Counted from the first letter of the stretch, positions 23,467 to 32,474 are shown. The stretch is 64,000 nt of DNA from Planomonospora_B alba (GCF_039534085.1 NZ_BAAAUT010000014.1:62001-126000); one strand, 5' to 3'. Numbers and translations are program-made. Notes: generated from the sequence alone by a model not told the origin.

Positions 23467-26400
23467 CCGTCCACCTCGGCCCAGGTCCAGCCCGAGCCGT
23501 CCGGGGTGGGGCGCACCACCCGCGTCACCCGACGCCCGAGGGGGATCCATCCTCCGGGCCGCTCCCGCATCCATGCCTGCTCCTCCTGCGGCGTCCACCG
23601 CCCGCCGGCGGGCCGGGACGCGGGCTCGGGCCGCGGTGCCGGTCGGGGCGCAGGTGGCGGTCCGGGTTCCACCTCGTCCGCCGGGTCCGGCCCGGGCCGC
23701 GCACGCCCGTTGATCGGCACGACCGGTTCGCCGTCCTGCCGCCGCGGCGGCGGCTCCAGCCGGTCGATGAGGTGAGGGCTGAGCACCGGGGTGCTCCGGG
23801 CGTGAGGCGCGGGTTCCCTCCGGGTGGACGGCGCCGGTCCCGGCGGCACGGGAGCCGCAGGCTCCGGCCGCCCCGGCTCCCGCCGCCCCGGCTCCGGCCG
23901 CCCCGGCTCCCGTCGTCCCGGCGGCACCGGATCCGGCGATGCGAAGGGCACCGGCCCGGGCGGCGGCACCGGCTCCGGCGGCACCGGTTCGGGGCGCGGC
24001 GGCACGAAGGGCGTGACGGTCTCCGGCATCGGACGGGCCGGGGAGCGCGCCGGAGGCCGCTGGGCGGAGGCGCCCACGGCCTCCTCGACGGTCAGCAGGG
24101 GCTGCGGCGGCGAGGGGACCGCTCCCTCCTCCGCCCAGTGCCAGCCGGGACCGTCCGGGTTGGGCTTGACGACCTTCCTGCTGCGCTGCGCCGGTCCCGC
24201 GGGAGCGGTCCCGCGCCCGGCCTGCGCGGCGGCCGGAGAAGGAGCCGCCGCGGAAGGAGCGGCCGCGGCCGGTCCGGCGAGGGGGAGCGGTGGCAGCGGG
24301 TAGGGGTTCGACCTGTGCTGCCGGGGCCGGGACGCCGGCGCACCGGACGGCGTGCCCGGGCCGGCGGGCGGTGTCACCGGGGACGGCGGTGTCACCGGGG
24401 GCGGAGCCGGAGGCCCGGCGGTGTGCGGCGGGGAGGCCGCGCGAGCCCCACCGGTCACCGGGGACGCGGAGGGCGGAGGAGGTGCGGGAGGCGCGGGAGG
24501 CGCGGCCGCCGCGGGAGCGGTGGTCCGCCGGTCCGGCGGCGGGGCGATCGCCCGGCGCCGGGCGGCGAGGGCCCGCTGCCCGGCGCCGGCCGGTTCCGTG
24601 GCCGGTCCGGTGAGCGCGGCCGGTCCGGTGAGCGCGGCCGCGGCGGAACCGGCGACCGCGCCGGCGACGGGACCGGCGGTGGAGCCGGCAGTGAAGCCGG
24701 CGGTGGGCCAGTCCTCCCGCTCCACCGTCACGTACGTGGGAGGCAGCCCGTGCAGACCGCGGCCGCGGCCGTCCTCGCGGAACTCGATCCGCCGGTGCAG
24801 GCCGCGCAGGAAGTGCGGCATCCACCAGTTGGCGTCCCCCATCAGCCGCATCGTCGCGGGCACCAGCAGCGCCCGCACCAGGGTCGCGTCCACCACGATG
24901 GCGACGAACATCCCGACGCCGAGCATCTTCACCAGCGTGATCCCCGCCGTGGAGAAGGCCCCGATGACCACCAGCAGCAGCAGCGCGGCACTGGTGATCA
25001 GCCCGCCGGTCCGCTCCAGGCCGGCCGCCACGGCCCCGGTGTTGTCCCCGGTCCGCAGCCACTCCGCCCGCACCCGGCTGAGCAGGAACAGCTCGTAGTC
25101 CATCGAGAGGCCGAACACCACCGCCAGGATCAGCACGGTGATCGTCGCCTCGACGGTCCCGGTCGGGGTGAAGCCGAGGACGCCGGCCAGGTTCCCGTCC
25201 TGGAAGGCCCAGACGATCACGCCGAAGGACGCGCCCAGCGACATGACGTTCATCAGGATCGCCTTGACCGGCAGCACCACCGACCCGAACGCGGCGAACA
25301 GCAGCACGCCCGTCACCAGGCAGACCACGAGCGCGGTCCACGGCAGGGTCCCCGCCAGGCTGGCCTGGAGGTCGAGCTGGGCGGCCGTGGCCCCGCCGAC
25401 GACCACGTCCTGGACGTTCGGTTCGGGCGCCATGGCCCGGATCCGCTCGACCAGCGCGCGGGCCCCGTCCGACATCGGGTCCCCGTCGTGGCGGACCGCC
25501 AGCCGTACGGCGCCGCCGGCCTGGGAGACCCCCGTGACGTCGACCCCGGTGACGTGGTCGAGCTCCGCCAGCCGGTCGGCGAAGACCTTCACGTCCAGCG
25601 GGCCGACCTCGGTGACCGGGATGGGCCCGGAGTTCTCCACCCCGACCGGTCCCGGGCGCCCGCCCACCTCCGAGGGCAGCGCCCCCGGCACCGCGGCGGT
25701 CATCGGCCCGACCAGGTCGCGCTCGACGAGCACGATGACCTCGATGGGCGACAGGGCGTTCCTGGCGAAGTCCCGGTCGATCCGCTCGGCGACCTGGCGG
25801 CTCTCGAAGTGCTCGGGCAGCACCCGGTGGTCCACGCCGCCGAACCGCACGTGCAGGAACGGCGCGGCCAGCGCGGACAGCAGCACGCCGACCCCGACCA
25901 GGTAGACGACGGGGCGCCGCATCACGCTGGAGGCGATCGCGTGCCAGGTCCCGCCGCGCCGCCCGCCGAAGTCCGGCATCACGTCGAGCGCGTCGACCCT
26001 GCGCCCGAGCACGGCCAGCAGCGCGGGCAGCACGACCAGCGCCGCCGCCATCGCGACCAGCACCACCGCGGCCGCGCCCAGCCCGATCGAGCGCAGGAAC
26101 ATCTGCGGGAACAGCAGCAGCCCGCAGAGCGCGGTGGCCACGGTCAGCCCGGAGAAGGCGACGGTCCGCCCGGCCGTCGCGATGGTCCGCACCACGGCCG
26201 CCTCCGCGGGCGCCCCCCGGCGGATCTCCTCCCGGAAGGCGCCGAGCACGAAGAGCGAGTAGTCGACGGCCAGGCCGAGGCCGAGCATCGTGACGACGTT
26301 CAGCGAGAAGACGGAGACGTCGGTGACCTCGGTGAGCAGCCGCAGCAGCGCGAGCGCGCCGAGCACCGACAGCAGGCCGACGACGAGCGGGAGCCCGGCG

Positions 26401-26996
26401 GCCACGAGGCTGCCGAAGACGACGACGAGCAGGACGAGCAGGACCGGCATCGAGATCATCTCGGCCTGCCGCAGGTCCTCGGCGGTCTGCGTGTTGAGGT
26501 CCGCCAGGAGCGGGACCTCGCCGCCGATCCGGACGGCGTATCCGGCGGGGGCGCTGCGGAGCGCGCCCTTGATCTCCTCGTAGCGGCGCTGCTTGTCCCG
26601 CTCCTCGCCGCGCAGGCCGACCATCGCGTAGGTGGAGTGCCCGTCCGCGGAGACGAGCTCCTTGGCCCCGGTCTCCCAGTAGGTGACCACCTCGGCGACG
26701 TGCTCGGCGGGCAGCGCGTCCAGCGCGGCCCGCACGTCCCGCTCGAACCGCTCGTCCGCGGCCTCGACGCGCGGGTTCGTGTAGAGCACGACCACGTCGG
26801 GCGAGCTGCCGCCGAACCACTCCCGGCTCCAGCGCGCGGCCGCGGTCGACTCCGCGTCCGGGTCCTCGAACCCGCCGTCCGCCATCCGGCCGAACAGGCT
26901 CGTGCCGAAGATCCCGGCCAGGACCGCGAAGGCCGTCCCGAGCGCCAGGATGGACCAGCGCCCGCGGTAGACGATCCGCCCCAGCGTCTCGAACAT
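23463..26996 (-). CDS. MMPL-family RND transporter with long Pro-rich C-terminal tail
   Basis: The 1177-residue protein has two MMPL halves: helix 1 near residue 15, then loop 1, helices 2-6 (near 190-370), helix 7, loop 2 (near 430-600), and helices 8-12 ending near 740. GLAVDYSLFVLGAFREE and GLSMDYELFLLSRVREE-like motifs carry the Asp-Tyr pairs of the MmpL proton relay. A tail of about 410 Pro/Ala-rich residues follows, containing PDGPGWHWAEEG (about 945-955) and, at the very end, PDGSGWTWAEVDG. The tail is presumably cytoplasmic. The ATG at 26996 shares a base with the FAAL stop, so export is coupled to FAAL synthesis; cargo is probably an acyl or glycolipid product. Confidence 0.93.
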   Translation of the reverse strand: MFETLGRIVYRGRWSILALGTAFAVLAGIFGTSLFGRMADGGFEDPDAESTAAARWSREWFGGSSPDVVVLYTNPRVEAADERFERDVRAALDALPAEHVAEVVTYWETGAKELVSADGHSTYAMVGLRGEERDKQRRYEEIKGALRSAPAGYAVRIGGEVPLLADLNTQTAEDLRQAEMISMPVLLVLLVVVFGSLVAAGLPLVVGLLSVLGALALLRLLTEVTDVSVFSLNVVTMLGLGLAVDYSLFVLGAFREEIRRGAPAEAAVVRTIATAGRTVAFSGLTVATALCGLLLFPQMFLRSIGLGAAAVVLVAMAAALVVLPALLAVLGRRVDALDVMPDFGGRRGGTWHAIASSVMRRPVVYLVGVGVLLSALAAPFLHVRFGGVDHRVLPEHFESRQVAERIDRDFARNALSPIEVIVLVERDLVGPMTAAVPGALPSEVGGRPGPVGVENSGPIPVTEVGPLDVKVFADRLAELDHVTGVDVTGVSQAGGAVRLAVRHDGDPMSDGARALVERIRAMAPEPNVQDVVVGGATAAQLDLQASLAGTLPWTALVVCLVTGVLLFAAFGSVVLPVKAILMNVMSLGASFGVIVWAFQDGNLAGVLGFTPTGTVEATITVLILAVVFGLSMDYELFLLSRVRAEWLRTGDNTGAVAAGLERTGGLITSAALLLLVVIGAFSTAGITLVKMLGVGMFVAIVVDATLVRALLVPATMRLMGDANWWMPHFLRGLHRRIEFREDGRGRGLHGLPPTYVTVEREDWPTAGFTAGSTAGPVAGAVAGSAAAALTGPAALTGPATEPAGAGQRALAARRRAIAPPPDRRTTAPAAAAPPAPPAPPPPSASPVTGGARAASPPHTAGPPAPPPVTPPSPVTPPAGPGTPSGAPASRPRQHRSNPYPLPPLPLAGPAAAAPSAAAPSPAAAQAGRGTAPAGPAQRSRKVVKPNPDGPGWHWAEEGAVPSPPQPLLTVEEAVGASAQRPPARSPARPMPETVTPFVPPRPEPVPPEPVPPPGPVPFASPDPVPPGRREPGRPEPGRREPGRPEPAAPVPPGPAPSTRREPAPHARSTPVLSPHLIDRLEPPPRRQDGEPVVPINGRARPGPDPADEVEPGPPPAPRPAPRPEPASRPAGGRWTPQEEQAWMRERPGGWIPLGRRVTRVVRPTPDGSGWTWAEVDG

Positions 26997-28828
26997 CAGG
27001 CGCCGGCGTCCCCGGATCCGGATCCGGCGCCGGTGCCCCCGGCGGGCCCGTCCGACCGGCCGGGCGGCGGAGAGGGCGGCGGGCCGGACGGCGGAGAAGA
27101 CGGCGCGGACCCGGACGCGGAGGCCGTGAAGGCCCCGTCCAGGTAGGCCCGGGCGCACGCGCGGCGCGCGATCTTCCCGCTCGACGTGCGGGGTACGGCG
27201 CCCGCCTCGACCAGCACGAACTCGTGCAGCCGCAGGTCGTGGCGCCTCGCCACGGCGGCCCGGGCGTTGGCCGCGATCTCGGCCGGGTCGCGCCCCTCCG
27301 CCCTGCGCGACCGCTCGGCGACCACCACCAGCCGCTCGGTCTCCTCACCGGGCACCGCGAACGCCGCCACGTGGTCCCGGCGGACGGCGGGGTCGGCCTC
27401 CTGGACGGTGGCCTCCACATCCTGCGGATAGTGGTTGCGCCCGTCGACGATGATCAGGTCCTTGATCCGCCCGGTGACGTAGAGCTCTCCTTCGTGGACC
27501 ACGCCCAGGTCGCCGGTGCGCAGCCAGGTCCCGTCCTCGCCCGCCAGCACGCCGCCGAAGACCTCGGCGCTGCGCTCCTCGTCGCGCCAGTAGGCCCGCG
27601 CCACGTTCGGCCCCTGGATCCAGATCTCGCCGACCTCGCCGTCGGGCCTGGCCGTGCCGTCCGGGCCGACGATCCTGACGCGCTGCCCGGTCGGCGTCCC
27701 GCAGGAGACCAGCTCGGCTGCCTCCTTCCCGTCCGCGGCGGCGACCGGTACGGCGCGGCCCGCGGCCAGCGCCTCCCGGTCGAACGGCGTGGTCCGCGCG
27801 GGCAGGTCCCGGTCCATCGCGGTGACGAACACCGTCGCCTCCGCCAGGCCGTACCCCGGGGTGTGCGCCTCGGGGCGGAGCCCGCAGGAGGCGAACGCCT
27901 CCGAGAAGTGGCGGACGGTGCCCGCCCGCAGCGGCTCGGCCCCGTTGAGCATGACCACCACCCCGGACAGGTCGAGCGCGGCCTTCTCCTCCTCGGTGAC
28001 GCGGCTGGCGGTGTACTCGTAGGCGAAGTTGGGGCCGCCGGTGAACACGTCGTCGAACTCGCTGAGCATGCGCAGCCACCGGACCGGGTGCATGACGAAC
28101 GCCACCGGGTCCATGAAGACCGACCGGTTGCCGCCGACGATCGGCGCGGCGACGGTCGCGATCAGGCCCATGTCGTGGAAGAGCGGCAGCCACAGCGCCG
28201 CCGTGGAGACGCGGGGCGTGGCGCGGAAGGCCGTCCAGAGCTGCTCGGCGTTGGCGGTGACGTTGCCGTGGCTGATCTCGACCCCGGCGGGGGCGCGGGT
28301 GGAACCGGAGGTGTACTGCAGGTAGGCCAGGTCGGCGGCGCCGATCGGCTCGGGCTCCCACTCGTCGGCGAGCAGGTCGGAGACGGTGTCGACGGTGACG
28401 ATCTGCTTGGGGCGCGGCACGGACTCCCCGCCGTGCCCGTCGAGGAACGCCCGGACGGCCTCCAGCGCGGGGACCGTGGTGAGCACGCAGACCGGGTCGG
28501 CGTCGGCGTAGGCCCGGACCAGCCGGTCCGCGTGGCCGGGCAGGTCCGGCGCGAACAGCGGCACCGCGACCACTCTCGCGTACAGCGCGCCGAGCATCGC
28601 GACGACGTACTCCAGTCCCTGCGGAGCCAGGATCGCCGCCCGCTCCCCGGGCTGCGCGACCTCGCGCAGCCGTACGGCCGCCGCCCTGGCCTTGCGGTCC
28701 ACCGCGGACCAGGAGAGCGTGTGCCGGACCCCGTCGCGGCCGGCCGAGTAGTCCAGGAAGGTGTACGCCGGGGCGTCCGGGATCTCGCTCGCCCACCGCG
28801 CGACACGGGCGATCAACGGCTCGCTCAT
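26996..28828 (-). CDS. Fatty-acyl-AMP ligase (FadD32-like FAAL)
   Basis: The 610-residue adenylating enzyme has the P-loop YTSGSTRAPAGVEISH, the FAAL-type LPLFHDMGLIA, the A5 motif YGLAEATVFV, the TGDLG motif and the C-terminal GRIKDLIIVDGRNHYP. The catalytic Lys is in SSGKIARR. FAALs activate a fatty acid to acyl-AMP and pass it to an ACP instead of CoA. A Ser/Pro/Gly-rich tail of about 45 residues ends the protein. The ATG at 28828 follows GAGGGG. The acceptor could be the Pks13-like N-terminal ACP of the PKS at 1-4981. Confidence 0.92.
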   Translation of the reverse strand: MSEPLIARVARWASEIPDAPAYTFLDYSAGRDGVRHTLSWSAVDRKARAAAVRLREVAQPGERAAILAPQGLEYVVAMLGALYARVVAVPLFAPDLPGHADRLVRAYADADPVCVLTTVPALEAVRAFLDGHGGESVPRPKQIVTVDTVSDLLADEWEPEPIGAADLAYLQYTSGSTRAPAGVEISHGNVTANAEQLWTAFRATPRVSTAALWLPLFHDMGLIATVAAPIVGGNRSVFMDPVAFVMHPVRWLRMLSEFDDVFTGGPNFAYEYTASRVTEEEKAALDLSGVVVMLNGAEPLRAGTVRHFSEAFASCGLRPEAHTPGYGLAEATVFVTAMDRDLPARTTPFDREALAAGRAVPVAAADGKEAAELVSCGTPTGQRVRIVGPDGTARPDGEVGEIWIQGPNVARAYWRDEERSAEVFGGVLAGEDGTWLRTGDLGVVHEGELYVTGRIKDLIIVDGRNHYPQDVEATVQEADPAVRRDHVAAFAVPGEETERLVVVAERSRRAEGRDPAEIAANARAAVARRHDLRLHEFVLVEAGAVPRTSSGKIARRACARAYLDGAFTASASGSAPSSPPSGPPPSPPPGRSDGPAGGTGAGSGSGDAGA

Positions 28829-28919
28829 GGTCGAAGGTCCCCTCGCCGGAGTGCAGGGACCTAGCAAGCTACGGCAGGCATGACACGCGATTCTTGCCAA
28901 ACCCCCGCACATTCCCCCG

Positions 28920-28937
28920 TGCCGGTTGTTACCGGCA
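28920..28937. promoter_or_regulatory. Palindrome in FAAL/IclR divergent region
   Basis: TGCCGG-TTGTTA-CCGGCA is an inverted repeat with 6-bp arms, overlapped by TTGT/ACAA arms a few bases on. It lies between the FAAL start (28828) and the IclR start (29035) and is a plausible IclR operator. Confidence 0.4.
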
Positions 28938-29034
28938 TGACAACCCGCCACCGCCCTTCCCTGGCCCGGTGTCGGGAGCGGGGTCCGGCCACCGTGATAA
29001 TCGAGGACATGTCTCCTATCCGGCGGGCGGGCTG

Positions 29035-29664
29035 ATGGCCGAGTCCTCGCAGACCCTGGAACGCGGCCTGCGCCTGCTCCGCCTGCTCGCCGGCGAGCTG
29101 AGGGGGCGCACCCCGACCGAGATCGCGGCCGAGCTGGAGCTGAGCCGCCCCGCGGTCTACCGCCTGCTGACCAGCCTGCAGCGGGAGGGCTTCGTCCGCC
29201 GCGATGGCGACGGCCGCGTCCACTTGGGCTTCGGCGTGCTCGTCCTAGCGCGGGCCGTGCAGCCGCTGCTGCGCGAGGGCGCCCTGCCGACCCTGCGCAG
29301 GCTCGCCGAGGAGGTCGGCGCCACCGCCCACCTCACCGTGGCCGAGGGCGACGACGCCCTGGCGGTCGCGGTGGTCGAGCCGTCCTGGACGGACATGCAC
29401 GTCGCCTACCGGGAGGGCTCCCGGCATCCTCTCGACCGGGGCGCGGCGGGCCGGGCCATCCTGGCGCTGCGCCGGGGCGAGACCGGCTACGTCGCCTCCG
29501 AGGGCCAGCTCCAGGAGGGCGCGCACGGGATCGCCGCCCCCGTCCCCGGCCTGCCCTGGCTGGAGGCCTCCGTGGGCGTGATCGCCTTCACCCCGTTCGA
29601 CCCCGGCGCGGTCGGCCCCCGCGTCGTCACCGCCGCCACCGCCCTGGCCCACGCCTTGGCCTGA
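29035..29664 (+). CDS. IclR-family regulator (short form)
   Basis: The 209-residue protein has a clear winged helix (TLERGLRLLRLLA, ELSRPAVYRLLTSLQREGF) and a shortened effector domain (GATAHLTVAEGDDALAVAVVE, HPLDRGAAGRAILAL, HGIAAPV). It is about 45 residues shorter than usual; the truncation falls between the effector halves. The ATG at 29035 is preferred over an upstream in-frame start because MAESSQTLERG matches family N-termini. It is divergent from the FAAL operon and is a candidate controller of it. Confidence 0.82.
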   Translation: MAESSQTLERGLRLLRLLAGELRGRTPTEIAAELELSRPAVYRLLTSLQREGFVRRDGDGRVHLGFGVLVLARAVQPLLREGALPTLRRLAEEVGATAHLTVAEGDDALAVAVVEPSWTDMHVAYREGSRHPLDRGAAGRAILALRRGETGYVASEGQLQEGAHGIAAPVPGLPWLEASVGVIAFTPFDPGAVGPRVVTAATALAHALA

Positions 29665-29737
29665 TCCCGCTTCACGCAGCCGGTAACATCCCGGGCTCCG
29701 CAGCCGGGAACCGGGTCGTGTCCGCCACTCGCCGATC

Positions 29738-30091
29738 TCAGCCGAACGGTTCGACGAACTCCAGGCGGTTGCCGTGGCAGTCCTCGCTGTGGAAGCGGCG
29801 CATGCCGGGGACGTCGTCGGCGAAGGTCACCGGGTATCCCGCGTCCGCCAGGCGGCGGGCCCAGCCGTCGAGGTCGCGGACCAGGATGCCGGGGTGAGCC
29901 TTGCGCGCCGGGCGGAAGTCGTCCTCGACACCGAGGTGCAGCTCGAAGCCGTCACCCCGGAACCAGCAGCCGGCGCGCGCGGCGAGCGCCGGAGGCTTGG
30001 GGATCTCGGTGAACCCGAGCACACCCCCATAGAACTCCCGCGAGGCGTCCTCGCTCCCGGGCGGGCAGGCCAGCTGGACATGGTGCAGCAT
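29738..30091 (-). CDS. VOC-family (glyoxalase/dioxygenase fold) protein
   Basis: The 117-residue protein has one vicinal-oxygen-chelate module: LHHVQLACPPG with a metal-ligand His, FYGGVLGFTEI, FELHLGVE and the terminal NRLEFVEPF with the Glu ligand. These small proteins isomerise, cleave or bind electrophiles or antibiotics; which applies cannot be told. The ATG at 30091 is chosen because GGAGG lies 5 bases before it; starts at 30103 and 30124 overlap promoter and operator DNA. Confidence 0.85.
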   Translation of the reverse strand: MLHHVQLACPPGSEDASREFYGGVLGFTEIPKPPALAARAGCWFRGDGFELHLGVEDDFRPARKAHPGILVRDLDGWARRLADAGYPVTFADDVPGMRRFHSEDCHGNRLEFVEPFG

Positions 30092-30105
30092 CCCGGCCTC
30101 CATCC

Positions 30106-30138
30106 ATATCTTGACGTCAATCATCTTGATATCAAGAT
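30106..30138 (-). promoter_or_regulatory. VOC promoter with two stacked palindromes
   Basis: ATCTTGATATCAAGAT (30123-30138) is a perfect 16-bp palindrome. TTGACGTCAA (30111-30120) is a second palindrome with its centre 15 bases away. On the minus strand TTGATA (30130-30135) and AGATAT (30106-30111), 18 bases apart, fit a promoter covered by both. The operator style is that of MarR-family repressors such as those controlling quinone-responsive VOC genes. No MarR gene lies in the window. Confidence 0.7.
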
Positions 30139-30291
30139 ATAGACGGCAGGTCAACGGATGATCGTTCTCCGGGAAGTGCACGGTCTCGGCGGTCTCAGGA
30201 GGTGCGCTTCCCGGAAAAGGATCTATGCGGCCCCGGCTCCGGACACCGGACCGTACGGCCGGGGCCGTGTGGTGCGGCCCCGGCCGGACGG

Positions 30292-31188
30292 TCACCCGTG
30301 CAGATGCTCGTAGAGGACCCGCCAGCGGTCGGGGTGGACGTGGGCGACGACCGTGCCCGGGTCGACGCCCGCTGCGGTGAAGGCCGCCTCGACCCGATCC
30401 GCCGGGTACCGCAGCCGCAGGGTGGCGTGCAGACAGCCGCCCAGCCCGGTGAAGCCGTACTCGACGAAGTCCCGGTAACCGGGCAGGCCGGGTCCGGCGG
30501 TCTCCCGGGGCCCGGCCGTCCCGGGCACCGCCTCGCCGGGAACAGCACGCCCCGGCGTCGCCGCCCGGCGCTCGATCCGCAGGATCGCGGAGTCGACCGC
30601 CGGGACGGGCCGGAACGCCTCGCGGCCGATGCGGCCGGCCAGTTCCCAGCGGTACCAGGGCCACGTCAGCACGGTCAGCATGCTCCAGCGGCCGAAGTCG
30701 CCGGTGCGCTTGCGCGCGTACTCCAGTTGCGTCACCAGGGTGGCCGAGGTGAGCGCGGGCGCCCGCAGGCACCAGTCGACGATCTTCGAGGTGATCGCGT
30801 AGGGGATGTTCCCGGCCACCGCGAACGGCTCGCGCGGCGCGCGGGCGGCCAGGAAGTCCCCGCGGACGACGCGGACGCGCCCGCCGCCCGAGGTCCGGGC
30901 GGCCAGCTTCCCGGCGAGCAGCGGGTCGATCTCGTAGCCGACGACCTGGCCGCAGGTGCGGGCGAGCGCCCGGGTCAGCACGCCTTCCCCGGCGCCCGGC
31001 TCCAGGACCAGGTCATGACGGCCGGTGGCCGCCACGACCAGGGCGACGGCCTCGGGATCGGCCAGGAAGTTCTGCGACAGGACGCGCCGGTCCCGGTCGC
31101 GGGCCGTGCGGCCGCCGGTGCGGCCGGAGCCGCCGCGGATCTTGCGCTGGGTGTGTGAATGGTTTCCGTGTGCGAAGGACTGCGCCAC
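30292..31188 (-). CDS. erm: Erm-family 23S rRNA adenine N6-methyltransferase (MLSB resistance)
   Basis: The 298-residue enzyme has LSQNFLADPEA, the SAM-binding LEPGAGEGVLTRAL, acidic ligand in VVGYEIDP, catalytic VAGNIPYAITSKIV (NxPY), and TQLEYARKRTG and FRPVPAVDSAILRI, all diagnostic of Erm as opposed to KsgA. It methylates A2058 and gives resistance to macrolides, lincosamides and streptogramin B. The basic N-terminal extension (about 40 residues) is typical of actinomycete Erm proteins. A Pro/Gly-rich insertion (about residues 210-235) interrupts the C-terminal domain. The GTG at 31188 follows AAGGG. The leader and attenuator-like region upstream suggest drug-inducible translation. Confidence 0.93.
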   Translation of the reverse strand: MAQSFAHGNHSHTQRKIRGGSGRTGGRTARDRDRRVLSQNFLADPEAVALVVAATGRHDLVLEPGAGEGVLTRALARTCGQVVGYEIDPLLAGKLAARTSGGGRVRVVRGDFLAARAPREPFAVAGNIPYAITSKIVDWCLRAPALTSATLVTQLEYARKRTGDFGRWSMLTVLTWPWYRWELAGRIGREAFRPVPAVDSAILRIERRAATPGRAVPGEAVPGTAGPRETAGPGLPGYRDFVEYGFTGLGGCLHATLRLRYPADRVEAAFTAAGVDPGTVVAHVHPDRWRVLYEHLHG

Positions 31189-31268
31189 AGTGATGCCCTT
31201 TCGGGGTCCGAGAGGAATGAGGTCTCGGCAGGCCCCGGGGCACGCGCAGGAAGAAGCGGTCCGCCTTC
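31189..31268 (-). promoter_or_regulatory. Candidate attenuator between leader peptide and erm
   Basis: On the minus strand a hairpin CCGAGA/TCTCGG (31208-31228), the palindrome GCCCCGGGGC (31232-31241) and a CCC-GAAA-GGG element holding the ribosome site (31195-31206) follow one another. Alternative pairing could hide the GTG until the ribosome stalls upstream. Confidence 0.45.
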
Positions 31269-31337
31269 CTACCGGCCCGGAGCCGGGCTGCGGCGGATGC
31301 GGATGAAGAAGACCGGCCCATGGCACGAAGCAGACAT
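31269..31337 (-). CDS. Candidate erm leader peptide, 22 residues
   Basis: MSASCHGPVFFIRIRR followed by SPAPGR and a TAG stop is encoded 81 bases before erm. It contains RIR, the +X+ arrest motif at which macrolide-bound ribosomes stall, in a hydrophobic-basic context like known Erm leaders. The ATG lies 7 bases after a -10 box, so the leader would be leaderless. It is too short for standard gene calling. Confidence 0.6.
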   Translation of the reverse strand: MSASCHGPVFFIRIRRSPAPGR

Positions 31338-31344
31338 GCGGCCC

Positions 31345-31373
31345 ACGCTAGGCGGCGCGCACCCGACGCACAA
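31345..31373 (-). promoter_or_regulatory. Candidate erm promoter
   Basis: On the minus strand TTGTGC (31368-31373) and TAGCGT (31345-31350) are 17 bases apart, with AAAA a few bases upstream of the -35, a feature of WhiB7-dependent antibiotic-response promoters. Transcription should start at or next to the leader ATG at 31337. Confidence 0.6.
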
Positions 31374-31453
31374 ACGGTTTTCCGGCCCCGCGACGCGGTG
31401 CGCCGGAGGCGAACGCCCGGTTCGAGCGAGATGTCCCGCACTAGATTGCGAAC

Positions 31454-32305
31454 ATGGGCGTGATCGACTGCAACGGGGTACGGCTGGCCTTCGACGAGGC
31501 CGGGCGGGGACCGGCCGTGGTGTTCGTGCATGCGGCGATCGCCGACCGGCGGATGTGGGAGCACCAGTTCCGGGCGCTGGCCGCGGGCCATCGGGTGATC
31601 CGCTACGACTGGCGCGGCTACGGCGGGTCCGGCGACGCCGAGGGGGACTTCGCCCACCACGAGGACCTGCTGGCGCTGCTGGACGCGCTGGAGGTGGAGC
31701 GGGCCGTGCTGGTCGGCTGCTCGATGGGCGGCGCGTACGCGGTGGAGGCCGCCCTGGCCGCCCCGGACCGGGTGGCCGGGCTGGTGCCGATCGCCTCCGG
31801 CCTGACCGGGCACGCGTGGCCGCCGGAGATGGTCGCGCAGGCCCGCGAGCGCGTGCACACCGCCGTCCCCGCCGACCGGCTGGCCCGCTACCGCGCGAAG
31901 GAGGTCCCGGTCGACCCCGCCGACGCCGCGGCGATGGCCCGGGCCCAGGTGCTCTGGCAGGTCGCCGGTCCCGGGCGCGGCCGGGAGGATCTCGCCCCCG
32001 AGGTCTGGGAGGCGGCCGTGGAGATGTGCCGGGGCGCGTTCACCCGGCTCTGGAGCGGCCCGCCCGCCACCGAGCGGCACCTCGACCCGCCGGCGAAGGG
32101 CCGCCTGGGCGAGGTGCGGGCGCCGACGCTGGTGGTCAACGGCCTGGCCGACGTGCCGGGCATCCAGGAGGTGGCAGACCTGCTGACCGGCGGCATCCCG
32201 GGGGCCCGCCGCCTCGACCTGCCGGACACCGGCCACCTGCCGCCGCTGGAGCGCCCGCACGAGGTCACCGCCGCCCTGCGGGACTTCCTCGCCACCCTGC
32301 GCTGA
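31454..32305 (+). CDS. Alpha/beta hydrolase
   Basis: The 283-residue protein has the AB_hydrolase core: FVHAAIADRRMWEHQ (oxyanion), RYDWRGYGGS, nucleophile GCSMGG (Ser90) and catalytic His261 in DTGHLPP. The substrate is not evident; esterase, lactonase and epoxide-hydrolase-like roles are all possible. TAGATT ends 6 bases before the ATG at 31454, so the transcript is probably leaderless. It is divergent from erm, so the two promoters share the 31338-31453 region; a link to macrolide or other antibiotic turnover is only suggested by this position. Confidence 0.88.
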   Translation: MGVIDCNGVRLAFDEAGRGPAVVFVHAAIADRRMWEHQFRALAAGHRVIRYDWRGYGGSGDAEGDFAHHEDLLALLDALEVERAVLVGCSMGGAYAVEAALAAPDRVAGLVPIASGLTGHAWPPEMVAQARERVHTAVPADRLARYRAKEVPVDPADAAAMARAQVLWQVAGPGRGREDLAPEVWEAAVEMCRGAFTRLWSGPPATERHLDPPAKGRLGEVRAPTLVVNGLADVPGIQEVADLLTGGIPGARRLDLPDTGHLPPLERPHEVTAALRDFLATLR

Positions 32306-32474
32306 CACCGGGACCCGCGGGGAACGGGACCGGCCGGGAAGCGGCCCGCAGCCGGCGTCTCCCGGCCGGTCCCGGTGTCGGCCTCCGGACGCGGCACCCT
32401 ATGGGTCATCGCGGAATCCGTGATCCGGACAACCGGGTCAACCCCGATGGGCCGCGGTCGAGTAGGAAGGAGGC

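Noticed and set aside
22081..27420. A 1779-codon protein ending in the MFS transporter
   Set aside because: The first 1300 codons are antisense or off-frame to the MMPL and FAAL genes; the MFS ATG at 23466 overlaps the MMPL stop.
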